From an uncultured Acetatifactor sp. (GTDB lineage: Bacteria > Bacillota > Clostridia > Lachnospirales > Lachnospiraceae): a stretch of 64,000 nucleotides of DNA. The DNA lies in contig CAJUSI010000081.1 of NCBI GenBank assembly GCA_910589035.1, forward strand, positions 1 to 64,000. Direction: 5' to 3'. The position numbers and the translations under genes are program-made. Below are positions 16,325 to 25,149 of this stretch, piece after piece (the first letter of the stretch is position 1; every line of letters begins with the position of its first letter). The notes below the pieces were generated by a model. That model saw only the letters and a list, made by a program, of their open reading frames with translations, had not been told where the DNA came from and searched no databases.

Positions 16325-18013
16325 ATGGGAAGTTTTATGTGTCACAGGAAAAGATATCTGTTTCCGGCAGTGCATTTTCTGCTTTCTTTTTTGTATGAAA
16401 GAAGCATTTTCCTATTTGATGAGGGCGCGGATATTGTGCTCTCGATACCCAGAAATGAAGTGATCAGCGATACGGCTGAGAGAATAGTCGGGTATTCCGT
16501 TTCCAAACTGTTTGCGGCTGTCATGATTTTTTCCCTGTGGGAGCTGCTCTTTTGGATTGCGGAGAACTGGAGGAAGAAGAGAAACGTAAGATTTTTTGTC
16601 GCTTTTTTTGTGATATGCCTGGCCGGAATACTGCTTATCTGGCCTGATTCGTTTACAGCAAGTGCAGACAATTATATTACTTATTCTTATGCAATCAGAT
16701 TCTGGCCGGAATACTGGCACAGTGCATATACAAGCTGTATTTATGCCGCCATGCTCATGACGGTACCAAGTCCGGTATCCATCACGGTATTGCAGCTGGT
16801 TTTTGGCTTTTTTGTTCTGGGATATCTTTATAACAGGATTGCGGACAGCCCTGTGCTGCAGGGAAGGGGAAAATACTGCGTCTTCCTTGTTTTTCTTATG
16901 CCGGGTGTATATACGCTTATGACGGATGCCTATCGGACGGAACTATATGCGCTGTTATGTATGTTTATGGCTGCAATGACGGCCATGGATATTGCGGAGC
17001 GGAGAGAAAGAGGAAGGTTCAGCCTGATATGCAATATATTCTTATGCGGATTCATCAGCGTATGGAGGACGGAAGGGATTATTCTGGGATTCCTTCTTTT
17101 TGCCGTGCAGCTTATATTTGTATATCATTATAAGCCGGTCAAAAGCCTTTTATTATTTTTGTGCGTTGGGGCGGTATTCGGTATGTTCCTGCTGCCGCAG
17201 AAATCAGGTGATATCAAATACTATGGGAAGGATTATTCTTTCATCAATTCGTTTCCTGTCCTGAAAAATATCTTGTCTTCCCCGGAGGCCGATCTGGCTT
17301 ATGAGGGGGCGGAGGAGGACCTGGCATCCCTGGAGGCTGTGGTTCCCGTGGAAATCCTGCGTTATTACGGAATGGATGGGTACAGAAGGTATAATTACGC
17401 GAACGGCAGGGAAGATATCAATCAGAGCCTTGCGGATGACGCAACCGCTTCGGCATACATGGGCGCCTACTATCGGATGGTAGCGCATAATCTGCCGATT
17501 TATGCAAAGACTCAGGCGGGCATGCTGCTCAGGGCGCTTATGGTAATTCCGAACGAGTATGTGGTTTCCTGCAGCCAGCCGCCGGTTCATGACCTGCAGC
17601 CATGGACATTGAGGGCATGGGAAATTGGCCGGCAGGATCTGGAAGGCGGAGAATTTGTTCGGAAATGGATAAATACGAAAATTCATCAGAAACTTTCTGC
17701 TTTTACTTCAACAATAGTCGGAGGAGCGGAAGGCATATTGCGGAGGATTTACTTTTACAGTATAATTCTGCTCCTGATTCCTTTATTTGAAATATACTTC
17801 TTCTTCAGAGAGGGAATCCGGCTTTTAAAAAGGAAAGAGAATTTATTCGGACTGGCGGGGATAGCCTTCCTGCTGCTGGGCCAGGCGGCGGCTATTGCGC
17901 TGGTGATGCCGGCGGGAGCATTGGCGTACCTGCATGCATATTATTATTGCTCTTTTGTTCTATGCCTGGTTTATGTCAATTGCTTGAGATGCCGGAGGAT
18001 ACGGGGGAAGTGA
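16325..18013 (+). CDS. Polytopic membrane protein of the first glycan locus
   Basis: 562 residues with about eleven to twelve predicted hydrophobic segments and one larger loop (about 300-460). The first loop has ASADNYITYSYAIRFWPEYWHSAYTS, a position where GT-C glycosyltransferases carry acidic catalytic residues, so a polyprenyl-phosphate-sugar-dependent transferase is possible. ATG 16325 (MGSFMCHRKRYLF) is preferred because AGGAG lies five bases upstream; the frame is open 19 codons earlier. It follows the flippase-like pair and precedes the flavoprotein gene by four bases, so it is part of the operon. I cannot name the family with certainty. Confidence 0.72.
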   Translation: MGSFMCHRKRYLFPAVHFLLSFLYERSIFLFDEGADIVLSIPRNEVISDTAERIVGYSVSKLFAAVMIFSLWELLFWIAENWRKKRNVRFFVAFFVICLAGILLIWPDSFTASADNYITYSYAIRFWPEYWHSAYTSCIYAAMLMTVPSPVSITVLQLVFGFFVLGYLYNRIADSPVLQGRGKYCVFLVFLMPGVYTLMTDAYRTELYALLCMFMAAMTAMDIAERRERGRFSLICNIFLCGFISVWRTEGIILGFLLFAVQLIFVYHYKPVKSLLLFLCVGAVFGMFLLPQKSGDIKYYGKDYSFINSFPVLKNILSSPEADLAYEGAEEDLASLEAVVPVEILRYYGMDGYRRYNYANGREDINQSLADDATASAYMGAYYRMVAHNLPIYAKTQAGMLLRALMVIPNEYVVSCSQPPVHDLQPWTLRAWEIGRQDLEGGEFVRKWINTKIHQKLSAFTSTIVGGAEGILRRIYFYSIILLLIPLFEIYFFFREGIRLLKRKENLFGLAGIAFLLLGQAAAIALVMPAGALAYLHAYYYCSFVLCLVYVNCLRCRRIRGK

Positions 18014-18017
18014 CGGG

Positions 18018-19235
18018 ATGGAGAAATATGATTATCTGATTCTTGGAGCCGGTCCGGCGGGACTGACTTTTGCAAATCTGCTCCGGGAAAAAAGGCCGGA
18101 CTTAACGTTCCTGGTTCTGGAAAAGGAGGATACCGCGGGTGGGTTATGCCGTTCAAAGGAAGTGGACGGAGCCGCACTGGACATAGCGGGCGGCCATTTC
18201 CTGGATGTAAGGAGACCGGCGGTGAACCGGTTCCTGTTTGAATTTATGCCTCTTCATGAGTGGAATCTTTTCGAGAGGGATTCCAGAATCAATATGGGAA
18301 GCTATGAGATCGGGCATCCTTTTGAGGCAAATATCTGGCAGATGCCCCAGGAGGAGCAGATCCGTTTCCTGAAATCCATCGCTGTGGCGGGATGCAATCT
18401 GGGGCTTCCCATACCGGAGAAATTTGTGGATTGGGTTGTCTGGAAGCTGGGGGCGGCCATTGCGGAGGCTTATATGCTTCCGTACAACGGGAAAATGTTC
18501 GGCGGCGAGCTGGATATGCTGGGAACCTATTGGTTGAATAAGCTTCCGGACGTTTCCTTTGAGGAGACGCTTCTGAGCTGCCTGAACCGAAGGGCATACG
18601 GCACGCAGCCGGGGCATGCGCAGTTTTATTATCCCAGGGAGTTCGGCTACGGCGAGCTCTGGGAGCGAATGGGCAGGGCTTTGGGGGACAGGATTTTATA
18701 CCGGAAGACCGTTTCCCGGATGAACCCTGAGAAGAAGACTGTCACATGCATGGACGGAACTGCCTATAGTGCGGATATCATTATCACTACTATTCCATGG
18801 AAATCCGTGCAGGAATATGAGGACTGCCAACGGGATATTGTTGAGAATATAGGAAAACTGAAATATACAGGAACCGAAATAAAATATATATCGGAGAATC
18901 TGGACACGGAGGCACATTGGATCTATATTCCGGACCCGGAAATTCCCTGTCACAGGATTCTGGTGCGGCATAATTTCTGCGCCGGAAGCCGGGGATACTG
19001 GGAGGAGACCAACCTCAGCAGAGTTACGGATGCGAACAGGGAATATGCTTTTGCCAATGAATATACTTATCCGTTAAATACGATTGGAAAGCCGGAGATT
19101 ATGGACAGGCTCCTGGGATATATGCGGCAGCGCGGTGTGTACGGACTGGGAAGATGGGGGGAGCACGAGCATTACAACTCAGACCGTACGGTGGAGAGGG
19201 CGATGGAATTGTTTCAGGAGATTGCGGAAAAATAG
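18018..19235 (+). CDS. FAD-dependent oxidoreductase, UGM/amine-oxidase-like
   Basis: 405 residues. The N-terminal Rossmann fold YDYLILGAGPAG (G10-G15) with EKEDTAGGLCRS binds FAD. Further on, YMLPYNGKMFG and the C-terminal GLGRWGEHEHYNSDRTVERAM fit the protoporphyrinogen-oxidase/UDP-galactopyranose-mutase superfamily. It differs from the Glf protein that begins at 63874. Its place in the glycan operon suggests that it modifies a nucleotide sugar or lipid-linked sugar, but the substrate cannot be told from sequence. It starts four bases after the upstream membrane protein. Confidence 0.8.
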   Translation: MEKYDYLILGAGPAGLTFANLLREKRPDLTFLVLEKEDTAGGLCRSKEVDGAALDIAGGHFLDVRRPAVNRFLFEFMPLHEWNLFERDSRINMGSYEIGHPFEANIWQMPQEEQIRFLKSIAVAGCNLGLPIPEKFVDWVVWKLGAAIAEAYMLPYNGKMFGGELDMLGTYWLNKLPDVSFEETLLSCLNRRAYGTQPGHAQFYYPREFGYGELWERMGRALGDRILYRKTVSRMNPEKKTVTCMDGTAYSADIIITTIPWKSVQEYEDCQRDIVENIGKLKYTGTEIKYISENLDTEAHWIYIPDPEIPCHRILVRHNFCAGSRGYWEETNLSRVTDANREYAFANEYTYPLNTIGKPEIMDRLLGYMRQRGVYGLGRWGEHEHYNSDRTVERAMELFQEIAEK

Positions 19236-19259
19236 CGGGAAACGGAAGGGCTGCGTATC

Positions 19260-20285
19260 ATGTGGGAATGCGAATACAGCAGGGAGCCTGTGGATTACAG
19301 GCTGTTATGGCTCAGGTTTTTCAGGAAAATCTGGATACTTCCCGTTGCGGTTGCGGTGGGGGTCATTCTGGCGGCGGCGTGCCATTTTTACACCAGAACG
19401 GCGGCCAGAGGAGGGAGAACTTATCAGGCCGAATCCATTTTTTATGTTGAATTTACTGAAAATGCCCGGGGAGAAGAGGATTACTATAATTATTTTACCT
19501 GGGGAGAGGTGATTCATACTGATTTTTTCATGGATTATGTGTATGAGAAAATGGGGGGAGAGCTTTCCAAAGATGAAATCGTCTCTTATATCACAGCTAC
19601 GGTGGAGTCGGATGTGCGGTATCTTTATGTGCGCTGCGACACCCATTCGCCGGAACTGTCAGTGCGGCTGGCTTCCGTTATGGAGGAAGTGGTTCCGGAA
19701 TTTGCGGATGCCAGGAAAGAAATTCAGAAGATTGAAGTGGCGAAAACCGGAGACAGCGCGAGGGACAGTTCGAAACTCAGGATCGGAAATGCCTGCTTCC
19801 TGGGGGCGGGCCTTGGACTGGGAATCTCGATGCTTTGGATTCTTGCCGTACTGATAATGGATACGGCCGTTTATCTCCCGGCTGTGGTGGAGAGGCGGTA
19901 TCATATTACCTGCCTGGGAGCGCCTTTTATGTCGGAATTTGTACCGAACTGGAAGCATGTTCTGAAGGATGCCGTAAGGGTTGCGAAGGTGTTTGTGGAC
20001 GAGGACTTTCAGGAGGAAGAGTATGCGGTTCCGGAGGACGAGGGGCGGAAGGTCATAAGCTGCAGGAACCCGGTGGAGCATCCGGAGGAGCTGGATAAGA
20101 TTCGGGAATGTGAGGCTGTGCTCCTGGTATTGAAAGCGGGGCGCAGAAATGATAAGATCTTTGAACGTTTGCTGGAGCAGCTCGGGCGGCAGGACATAAG
20201 CGTTACAGCGGTAATTCTGGCATCCGCCGATAAAAAGCTGCTTTCGGCATATTACAGGAACCGCTTCGCGAACCCTGTAATCTAG
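19260..20285 (+). CDS. Wzz-like chain-length protein with degenerate kinase-like tail
   Basis: 341 residues. Helix 1 (about 23-43, IWILPVAVAVGVILAAACHFY) and helix 2 (about 180-207) flank an external domain, as in Wzz/CapA chain-length regulators. The cytosolic part (about 215-330) reads like the second half of a BY-kinase/ParA fold (RECEAVLLVLKAGRRNDKIFERLLEQL, ISVTAVILA), but no Walker A motif is visible. It may act as an adaptor without kinase activity. The last 11 residues, YYRNRFANPVI, are encoded by a dispersed palindrome (20251-20281) that also occurs outside genes, so the native C-terminus has probably been replaced. GGAAGGG precedes ATG 19260. Confidence 0.8.
   Translation: MWECEYSREPVDYRLLWLRFFRKIWILPVAVAVGVILAAACHFYTRTAARGGRTYQAESIFYVEFTENARGEEDYYNYFTWGEVIHTDFFMDYVYEKMGGELSKDEIVSYITATVESDVRYLYVRCDTHSPELSVRLASVMEEVVPEFADARKEIQKIEVAKTGDSARDSSKLRIGNACFLGAGLGLGISMLWILAVLIMDTAVYLPAVVERRYHITCLGAPFMSEFVPNWKHVLKDAVRVAKVFVDEDFQEEEYAVPEDEGRKVISCRNPVEHPEELDKIRECEAVLLVLKAGRRNDKIFERLLEQLGRQDISVTAVILASADKKLLSAYYRNRFANPVI
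20251..20281. repeat. TACAGG...CCTGTA palindrome, copy 1 (inside coding sequence)
   Basis: ATTACAGG and CCTGTAAT arms with a central TTCGCGAA. It supplies the last codons of the Wzz-like gene; the stop TAG lies at 20283-20285. Nearly identical copies lie at 20291-20321 and 28880-28910. Confidence 0.85.
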
Positions 20286-20290
20286 AATCT

Positions 20291-20321
20291 AATACAGGAA
20301 CCGCTTCGCGAACCCTGTATT
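20291..20321. repeat. TACAGG...CCTGTA palindrome, copy 2
   Basis: AATACAGG and CCTGTATT arms, with the interior identical to copy 1. It lies nine bases after copy 1 in tandem, six bases after the stop codon of the Wzz-like gene. The outermost arm bases changed together (AT/AT versus AA/TT), a compensatory change that argues for a selected hairpin. Confidence 0.85.
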
Positions 20322-20488
20322 ATAGCTTATAAATCAGGCGGTAATAATTGACGGGCTTATACTCAGGGCAGCCGGAGACTGCTAAGCTGCCCATGGCAAA
20401 AATGTAGTTGGCGGCCTTATAGGCACTGCCACAATAATGACTTTGCTACACACATGGCAAGACCGGAAATTAATCCCAAAGAGGGTTT

Positions 20489-20514
20489 AATTCCCCGCAG
20501 CCAGTTGCGGGGGC
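20489..20514. repeat. CCCCGCAG palindrome, copy 3
   Basis: AATTCCCCGCAG, a short loop and TTGCGGGGG. The stem core is CCCCGCA (20493-20499) with TGCGGGG (20506-20512). It belongs to the same family as 2249-2269 and 5242-5269. Confidence 0.6.
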
Positions 20515-20594
20515 ACTATCAAGAGTCTGTAATAGAATTCAAGGTTAATCCAAGACAGGACTCTATTATCAATGATCTATAACAGGAGCAGAAA

Positions 20595-21698
20595 ATGGTT
20601 CTCTATTTACTGGTAACGGCGTTTACGGTTTTGATGGCTTATTTTGTGAACGGCGTCTACACAAGAAAACCGTATATTGCGGGAGGAAGGATCCCGCGGA
20701 ACCGGCAGGAAATGCTGAACCTGGTATTTCTGGCTGGAATCTTTACGGTTTTGTTTTCGCTTTCGGCTCTGCGGATTGGCATCGGCAATGACTATTGGAC
20801 TTACCGATATCAATTTCTGCATATTATCAGCGGGGATACGGAGGTATCGTTTGAAATCGGCTTTAAGGCGCTGGTAATCGTATTGCAGGGCCTGTTTGGA
20901 TATGATAATTATAGGATTGTATTTGCTGCCATGGCATTTCTGACCAGCCTCTTCTTTATCAAAGGGCTGTTTGACAGTTCGGACTGGTTTGTGATGACAT
21001 TTTTCCTTTTTATGGCAAGCGGCTTCTATTTTATGAGCTTCAGCAATGTACGATACTATTTTGCAATTGCAGTCTGTGCTTATGCGATTAAATTTGTCTT
21101 TCAAAGAAATCATGTAAGCTTTGTGCTGTGGATTGTATTCGCCGCTCTTTTTCACAAGTCCGTACTTTTGGTGATACCCGCGTATCTGATTGCTTATTAT
21201 CTGAAGTGGACTAAGAGGACAGTGTGGCTTGTTCCGGCGGCCTGTCTGGCGCTTGCCCTGGGGAAAACGGTATTCAGAAGACTGATGTTCGTATTTTACC
21301 CCTACTATGAAGGGGATCTGATCCTGGATGTTGAGAGGGTTTCCTATGTCAATATTGCCAAATGTCTGGCGGTGCTTATTTTATCGATGATCTACTACAG
21401 GAAAGGGATAAAGGGGAATTCCAGGGCGGAAACCTTTTTTAATCTGAATCTTTTCGCATTGATCCTTTACAGCTTTGGATATTATATTCTTGAGACATCC
21501 AGAATTTGCAATTATATGGTGCTGGGGCATGTGTTTCTGATACCGGCAGTGTTAAGGAAGATAGAAGATAAAAGGCAGAAAGCTTTTTTCACAGGCTCCG
21601 TAATATTGGCCTATGCGGCGTATCTGGTGGTGTTTCTCATAAAGAGCAGGGAATCTACGGTGATGCTGCTGCCGTATCTGACATGGCTGTTTACCTGA
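20595..21698 (+). CDS. EpsG-like polysaccharide membrane protein
   Basis: 367 residues with about ten hydrophobic helices. The sequence RIGIGNDYWTYRYQFLHI followed by EIGFKALVIVLQGLFGYDNYRIVFAAMAFLTSLFF is typical of EpsG/Wzy-like proteins that take part in exopolysaccharide polymerisation. FHKSVLLVIPAYLIAYY in the middle also matches. ATG 20595 has ACAGGAG eight bases upstream. It closes the first glycan locus on this strand. Polymerase function is inferred. Confidence 0.85.
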   Translation: MVLYLLVTAFTVLMAYFVNGVYTRKPYIAGGRIPRNRQEMLNLVFLAGIFTVLFSLSALRIGIGNDYWTYRYQFLHIISGDTEVSFEIGFKALVIVLQGLFGYDNYRIVFAAMAFLTSLFFIKGLFDSSDWFVMTFFLFMASGFYFMSFSNVRYYFAIAVCAYAIKFVFQRNHVSFVLWIVFAALFHKSVLLVIPAYLIAYYLKWTKRTVWLVPAACLALALGKTVFRRLMFVFYPYYEGDLILDVERVSYVNIAKCLAVLILSMIYYRKGIKGNSRAETFFNLNLFALILYSFGYYILETSRICNYMVLGHVFLIPAVLRKIEDKRQKAFFTGSVILAYAAYLVVFLIKSRESTVMLLPYLTWLFT

Positions 21699-21855
21699 TC
21701 CGCCACACCTGCTGGCTCTGCATCCGCTGCGTTGCGGCGAAGACAGGCTTGTTGACTGAATAGTGGGGCAAAAGGGAGCGGAATATGATAAGTTTTTTAG
21801 AAAAGCATCCCCAAAAGTGCATCTTAAGGAACTGCAGGTAGGAAGTTCATTCACG

Positions 21856-21893
21856 AGCGCTATCAACAATATTCGCGGATATTGCATAGCGCT
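21856..21893. terminator. Possible bidirectional terminator hairpin
   Basis: AGCGCTAT (21856-21863) pairs with ATAGCGCT (21886-21893), and inside it CAATAT pairs with ATATTG. On the plus strand TATTTTCTTT follows, which suits termination of the epsG-side transcript. The hairpin covers the stop codon of the minus-strand gene. Confidence 0.5.
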
Positions 21894-23589
21894 ATTTTCT
21901 TTCCGCCCCTTCTTCCAGGGCTTCCTTCTCGCGATAATATCGCCAATACCTTCCGTCTCCCACTGCCTCATAGTTTTCATGAATCCACTGCATGATCCAG
22001 GTATCCTCCTTAACCTGCATCTGCCCATAAAAACAGCTCACTGCCACCACAGTGGGCTTCTTTTCCGGATAAAGATCCAGATAGTCCAGCAGCTTTTCAT
22101 TGTAAGTCGGAGTATCTATAGTGGAATAGTTGCTGATATCCGCATTCGCCAATAAAAACTCCATCGGATCGATCAGCCAGTGCCCAACCAGGAAAAGAGA
22201 ATCCTCCGGCGTAAGAAATTTGCCATGATCCTCCAGGTCGCAGTTCGTCTGATAGTAGGTCATATAATCGCTCACAATACCGATGGATGGACCCGATGTA
22301 ATCATTGCCGTAATATCCTGCACCATCCAGATCTGATCCTTGTTCGCATAACCCCATACTACCAGTCCACGGTGAACAATGATCAGAGAACAAATTGCAA
22401 TCAGGAACAGTTCAATCTGCTTTTTTCTATGCCGTAAGGCTACAAAGGAAACCACTCCTCCCAGAACCATATAGGATACCATGGTGATGAGACCCAAATC
22501 TGTCAGAAGCCAGGCTGCAGCGCAGGACACTATGGCAAAGAGACTTCCTGCCTGCCAGACGTTTTTTTCCTGTTCGCTCATCTCCTTATAGAAAAAGCAG
22601 CTGAGCGCCATCAGAAAAGCCGGTATGATATAAAACGTGCAGGTCCAGTCCAATCCTGTTTTCTTCTGTATAAACAGGAAGACTATTTCTGAAAGAAACA
22701 AAATAAAACCGTACAGCATAAAAAAATCCACGGATCTGAGAAGCAGCTTTTTCGATATCCACAGCATAAGCCCGGCAAGTGCCGCACAAAGAAGCAGCCA
22801 GGCGAAAGCCGTCAAGATACCGGAAAAGTAATTCCATGAGCTGACAAAGGCTTCGCCGCTGTGAGAATCCGAATAAAAAATATTCTTCAGATTCTGAAGA
22901 AATCTTTGCGCTCCCCCCTTGCAGATAAAATATCCCAGATAAATACCGCCGAATAAGGCGCATATCCCCGTAAACAGGCAGACGTTTTTCCAGCGATCCC
23001 TTGTTTTCCAAAAGAGAATCAGCACGGCCGGGAGCCAGGCCAGCAGGCAGGAGGGATAGGACAGGATTTCAAGACAGAGAAAAACTGCCGCAAGACAGAG
23101 ATATCTTTTTTTATGCTGTTCCCTGATGTAGGAAATCAGACACAGAAAAAGAAGAGCAGAAAATCCTATCTGGAGGTTTGCGTAGTCCGGAAAAGGTGTC
23201 TGCTTAGCCCGGAACATGATAAAAAACATTGCCGCCAATTGGGCAATATCGCTTCCCGTTATGGTTTTCAGCATTTTATAGAGAAAAAAACCGATGACCA
23301 TATAAAAGGCGGTTCCCACGATCTGCAGGTAGATCACTACCCCGGTGTAGGAGGGAACAAAAAGGTGATAGATCCACATGAAGAAATCCGTAAAAAAGAT
23401 GGAAGTCTGGTGGGGCTCCCACATCTGCGCAAACATTCCATCTCCCCTTAAATGGCGGAAAGACATTGCCACCGTATAGGCATTATCAAAACCGGTATCC
23501 GTAAAAATGCTTTTAATGCTGGCTAAAACAACCGCTGCCCACAAAACGGATATCATTTTTTTCTTATTCTTTTCTAAAAATACAATCAT
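21892..23589 (-). CDS. Polytopic membrane protein, GT-C glycosyltransferase-like
   Basis: 565 residues, read on the minus strand, with about twelve hydrophobic helices in the first 420 residues and a C-terminal soluble domain (about 430-565). The first external loop, TDTGFDNAYTVAMSFRHLRGDGMFAQMWEPHQTS, has the acidic residues and aromatic context usual in GT-C transferases that use lipid-linked sugars. An AGAGG lies about nine bases before the ATG; a second ATG 11 codons on is also possible. It runs against the neighbouring glycan genes, so it has its own promoter. The specific sugar is unknown. Confidence 0.8.
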   Translation of the reverse strand: MIVFLEKNKKKMISVLWAAVVLASIKSIFTDTGFDNAYTVAMSFRHLRGDGMFAQMWEPHQTSIFFTDFFMWIYHLFVPSYTGVVIYLQIVGTAFYMVIGFFLYKMLKTITGSDIAQLAAMFFIMFRAKQTPFPDYANLQIGFSALLFLCLISYIREQHKKRYLCLAAVFLCLEILSYPSCLLAWLPAVLILFWKTRDRWKNVCLFTGICALFGGIYLGYFICKGGAQRFLQNLKNIFYSDSHSGEAFVSSWNYFSGILTAFAWLLLCAALAGLMLWISKKLLLRSVDFFMLYGFILFLSEIVFLFIQKKTGLDWTCTFYIIPAFLMALSCFFYKEMSEQEKNVWQAGSLFAIVSCAAAWLLTDLGLITMVSYMVLGGVVSFVALRHRKKQIELFLIAICSLIIVHRGLVVWGYANKDQIWMVQDITAMITSGPSIGIVSDYMTYYQTNCDLEDHGKFLTPEDSLFLVGHWLIDPMEFLLANADISNYSTIDTPTYNEKLLDYLDLYPEKKPTVVAVSCFYGQMQVKEDTWIMQWIHENYEAVGDGRYWRYYREKEALEEGAERK

Positions 23590-23777
23590 TGCACCAGCCT
23601 CTTTTTTCCTTTATTTCCACGAGCATACATTGCCTGCAAAGCCATCCACAGAATCCAAGTATAGGATTCTATTCTCATGTATTGCCATGAATCAGTAATT
23701 GGCTTTATGAATTCCGCAAGGATCATAAACCTCTTTGCTTTCAGAGAGGTATTTGATTTGAATGATATAGATGCCAA
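23586..23777 (-). CDS. Short open frame, possible C-terminal gene remnant
   Basis: 63 codons from a TTG, ending with a TGA that overlaps the ATG of the next minus-strand gene (ATGA overlap). No ribosome binding site or family is seen, and a stop codon lies two codons upstream. The residues (KPITDSWQYMRIESYTWILWMALQAMYARG) do not match anything I recognise. It may be the tail of a decayed gene or chance. Confidence 0.22.
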   Translation of the reverse strand: MASISFKSNTSLKAKRFMILAEFIKPITDSWQYMRIESYTWILWMALQAMYARGNKGKKRLVQ

Positions 23778-23942
23778 AACCTATTATAGCGCCTCTTCTG
23801 TGGGAATGCAATGATTCTCTTTTTCTGTTTCTGTATGGGGGCTGTGTTTCGGGGGATTCCTTTACCATGGCTGGAACAGGGGATGGTTTGTCTTCTGAGG
23901 CCCTTATGCCGATGTGTCTAACCCGGGGAAGGAAATGTTCTG
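23590..23942. other. Gap with gene-decay appearance
   Basis: It contains only the doubtful minus-strand frame (23586-23777), a hairpin AGAATCC/GGATTCT near 23650-23670, and the region where the upstream part of the alpha-fucosidase gene should be. I see no intact gene. Confidence 0.45.
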
Positions 23943-24455
23943 TTGGAAGCCTGTGCCCATAGCGGGGAGCTTCTGCATCAGATGATCGATGTGGTGAGCA
24001 AGAACGGAAACTTCATGCTGAACCTGGGTCCCAGGCCGGATGGAACCTTTGACGGGCCCACGGTTGCGCTGCTCCATGAGATAGGCGACTGGCTGGCCGT
24101 GAACGGAGAGGCCGTCTACGGCAGCAGGCCTTTTGAGATCTACGGGGAAGGCCCCACGCACCAGATGGGGCATGTGGCTTTTGCGAAGGACCGGATTCCA
24201 TATACGGCGGAGGATATCCGATTTACCAGAAAGGAAAATGCGCTGTACGTTTTCCTGCTGGGCTGGCCCTTCGCGGGGAAGATATCCGTCAAGGCCCTGG
24301 GAAAGCAGGGCTTTCTGAAGGAAGAGATCCGGAAAGTTACCATGCTGGGAAATGGGGGAGAGCTTGGCTTTGTGCAGGATACTGCCGCGCTCACCGTGAC
24401 GCTGCCGCGGGAGAAGCCCTGTAATACTGCCTGGGTGCTGAAGCTGGAAACTTGA
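23922..24455 (+). pseudogene. Alpha-L-fucosidase (GH29) C-terminal remnant
   Basis: About 177 codons remain open. LLHQMIDVVSKNGNFMLNLGPRPDGTF followed by LLHEIGDWLAVNGEAVYGSRPFE is the signature end of the GH29 barrel, and the rest resembles its C-terminal beta domain (ALYVFLLGWPF). The whole N-terminal catalytic barrel is missing: a TAA lies at 23919-23921 and no matching frame is seen upstream. The fragment lacks a ribosome binding site and a proper start. The gene would have cleaved fucose from host or dietary glycans. Confidence 0.85.
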
Positions 24456-24463
24456 GAGGCTGT

Positions 24464-24491
24464 TTGCAAAGCGCATAAAACATGTTATAAT
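24464..24491 (+). promoter_or_regulatory. Promoter for the 24710 gene
   Basis: TTGCAA at 24464-24469, a 16-base spacer and a perfect TATAAT at 24486-24491. The following leader of about 210 bases contains TTGCCATG/CATGGCAA and GGGC/GCCC inverted repeats. Confidence 0.6.
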
Positions 24492-24709
24492 ATTTGCCAT
24501 GGCAGAGGACGAGAAGGGTTCCTGTCATGGCAAGTTTGCCTTATGGGCTTTTTAGGCCCTTAACAGCGGAAGATCGCGCAAAATGGAAAAATTTTGGTTC
24601 GGCTTGTTTGGGTCAGGAACTATGCCGATAAACCGGAATTTCAATTTTGCTCAAAGGCGCGGATGCGGAGTGCCAAGCGCCCCAAAGGCGGCAGGAACGG
24701 AGGAAGAGG

Positions 24710-24964
24710 ATGTTTTTTGGCAGGCAGGCGAAAGCGGCGAAGCAGCTGGATGAAAAGCTGGAGCGGATTCAGATGAATTTTGAAAATAATTACAAGGATG
24801 CTGCGCAGATTAATCTTAGGGAGTTTGAAGTGCTTTACAGCAGGCTGTCGGAGGAGGGAGGACTGTCGGAGCGGCAGAAGGAGTATTACGGCAGAAGGCT
24901 CAGCGATTATCAGGCGAGAATGAAGAACTTCACCCATAAGGATCAGAAGGCCACTTGGGTATGA
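24710..24964 (+). CDS. Small cytosolic coiled-coil protein, function unknown
   Basis: 84 residues, MFFGRQAKAAKQLDEKLERIQMNFENNYKDAAQINLREFEVLY, mostly helical and charged with no membrane segment. ATG 24710 is preceded by GGAGGAAGAGG. The C-terminus contains YYGRRLSDYQARMKNF. I know of no function. It has its own promoter and sits between the fucosidase remnant and the Sel1-type gene. Confidence 0.65.
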   Translation: MFFGRQAKAAKQLDEKLERIQMNFENNYKDAAQINLREFEVLYSRLSEEGGLSERQKEYYGRRLSDYQARMKNFTHKDQKATWV

Positions 24965-25149
24965 AAAAAGCCTTCCTTTAGGCGGGGGCTATAACGTAAG
25001 GAATTAGGCTTATTTTTTGACGCAGCTGTGAAAGAACCGAACGACGATATCAAGTACTGAAAATGGGCTGCAAATCAGATTAAACTGGCAGATTCTGTGT
25101 TCGGGCAGTGCAAATAGGCAGCAGGATATGAAAGGGAAGGAGCGAAGAG

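Larger units (their letters stand above)
20286..20594 (+). other. Repeat-rich gap before epsG-like gene
   Basis: No gene seen. Besides the palindromes at 20291-20321 and 20489-20514, AGAGTCTGT (about 20521-20529) can pair with ACAGGACTCT (about 20555-20564) around a long loop. The stretch is almost entirely palindromic or AT-rich spacer and has no obvious promoter. Confidence 0.5.

Noticed and set aside
18018..19235. Calling the flavoprotein of the first locus Glf
   Set aside because: It shares the FAD-binding start with Glf, but the rest differs and a clearer Glf begins at 63874.
21763..22155. A plus-strand frame of 130 codons running into the minus-strand membrane-protein gene
   Set aside because: It overlaps the end of a well-supported gene, has no family match, and passes through the hairpin at 21856-21893.
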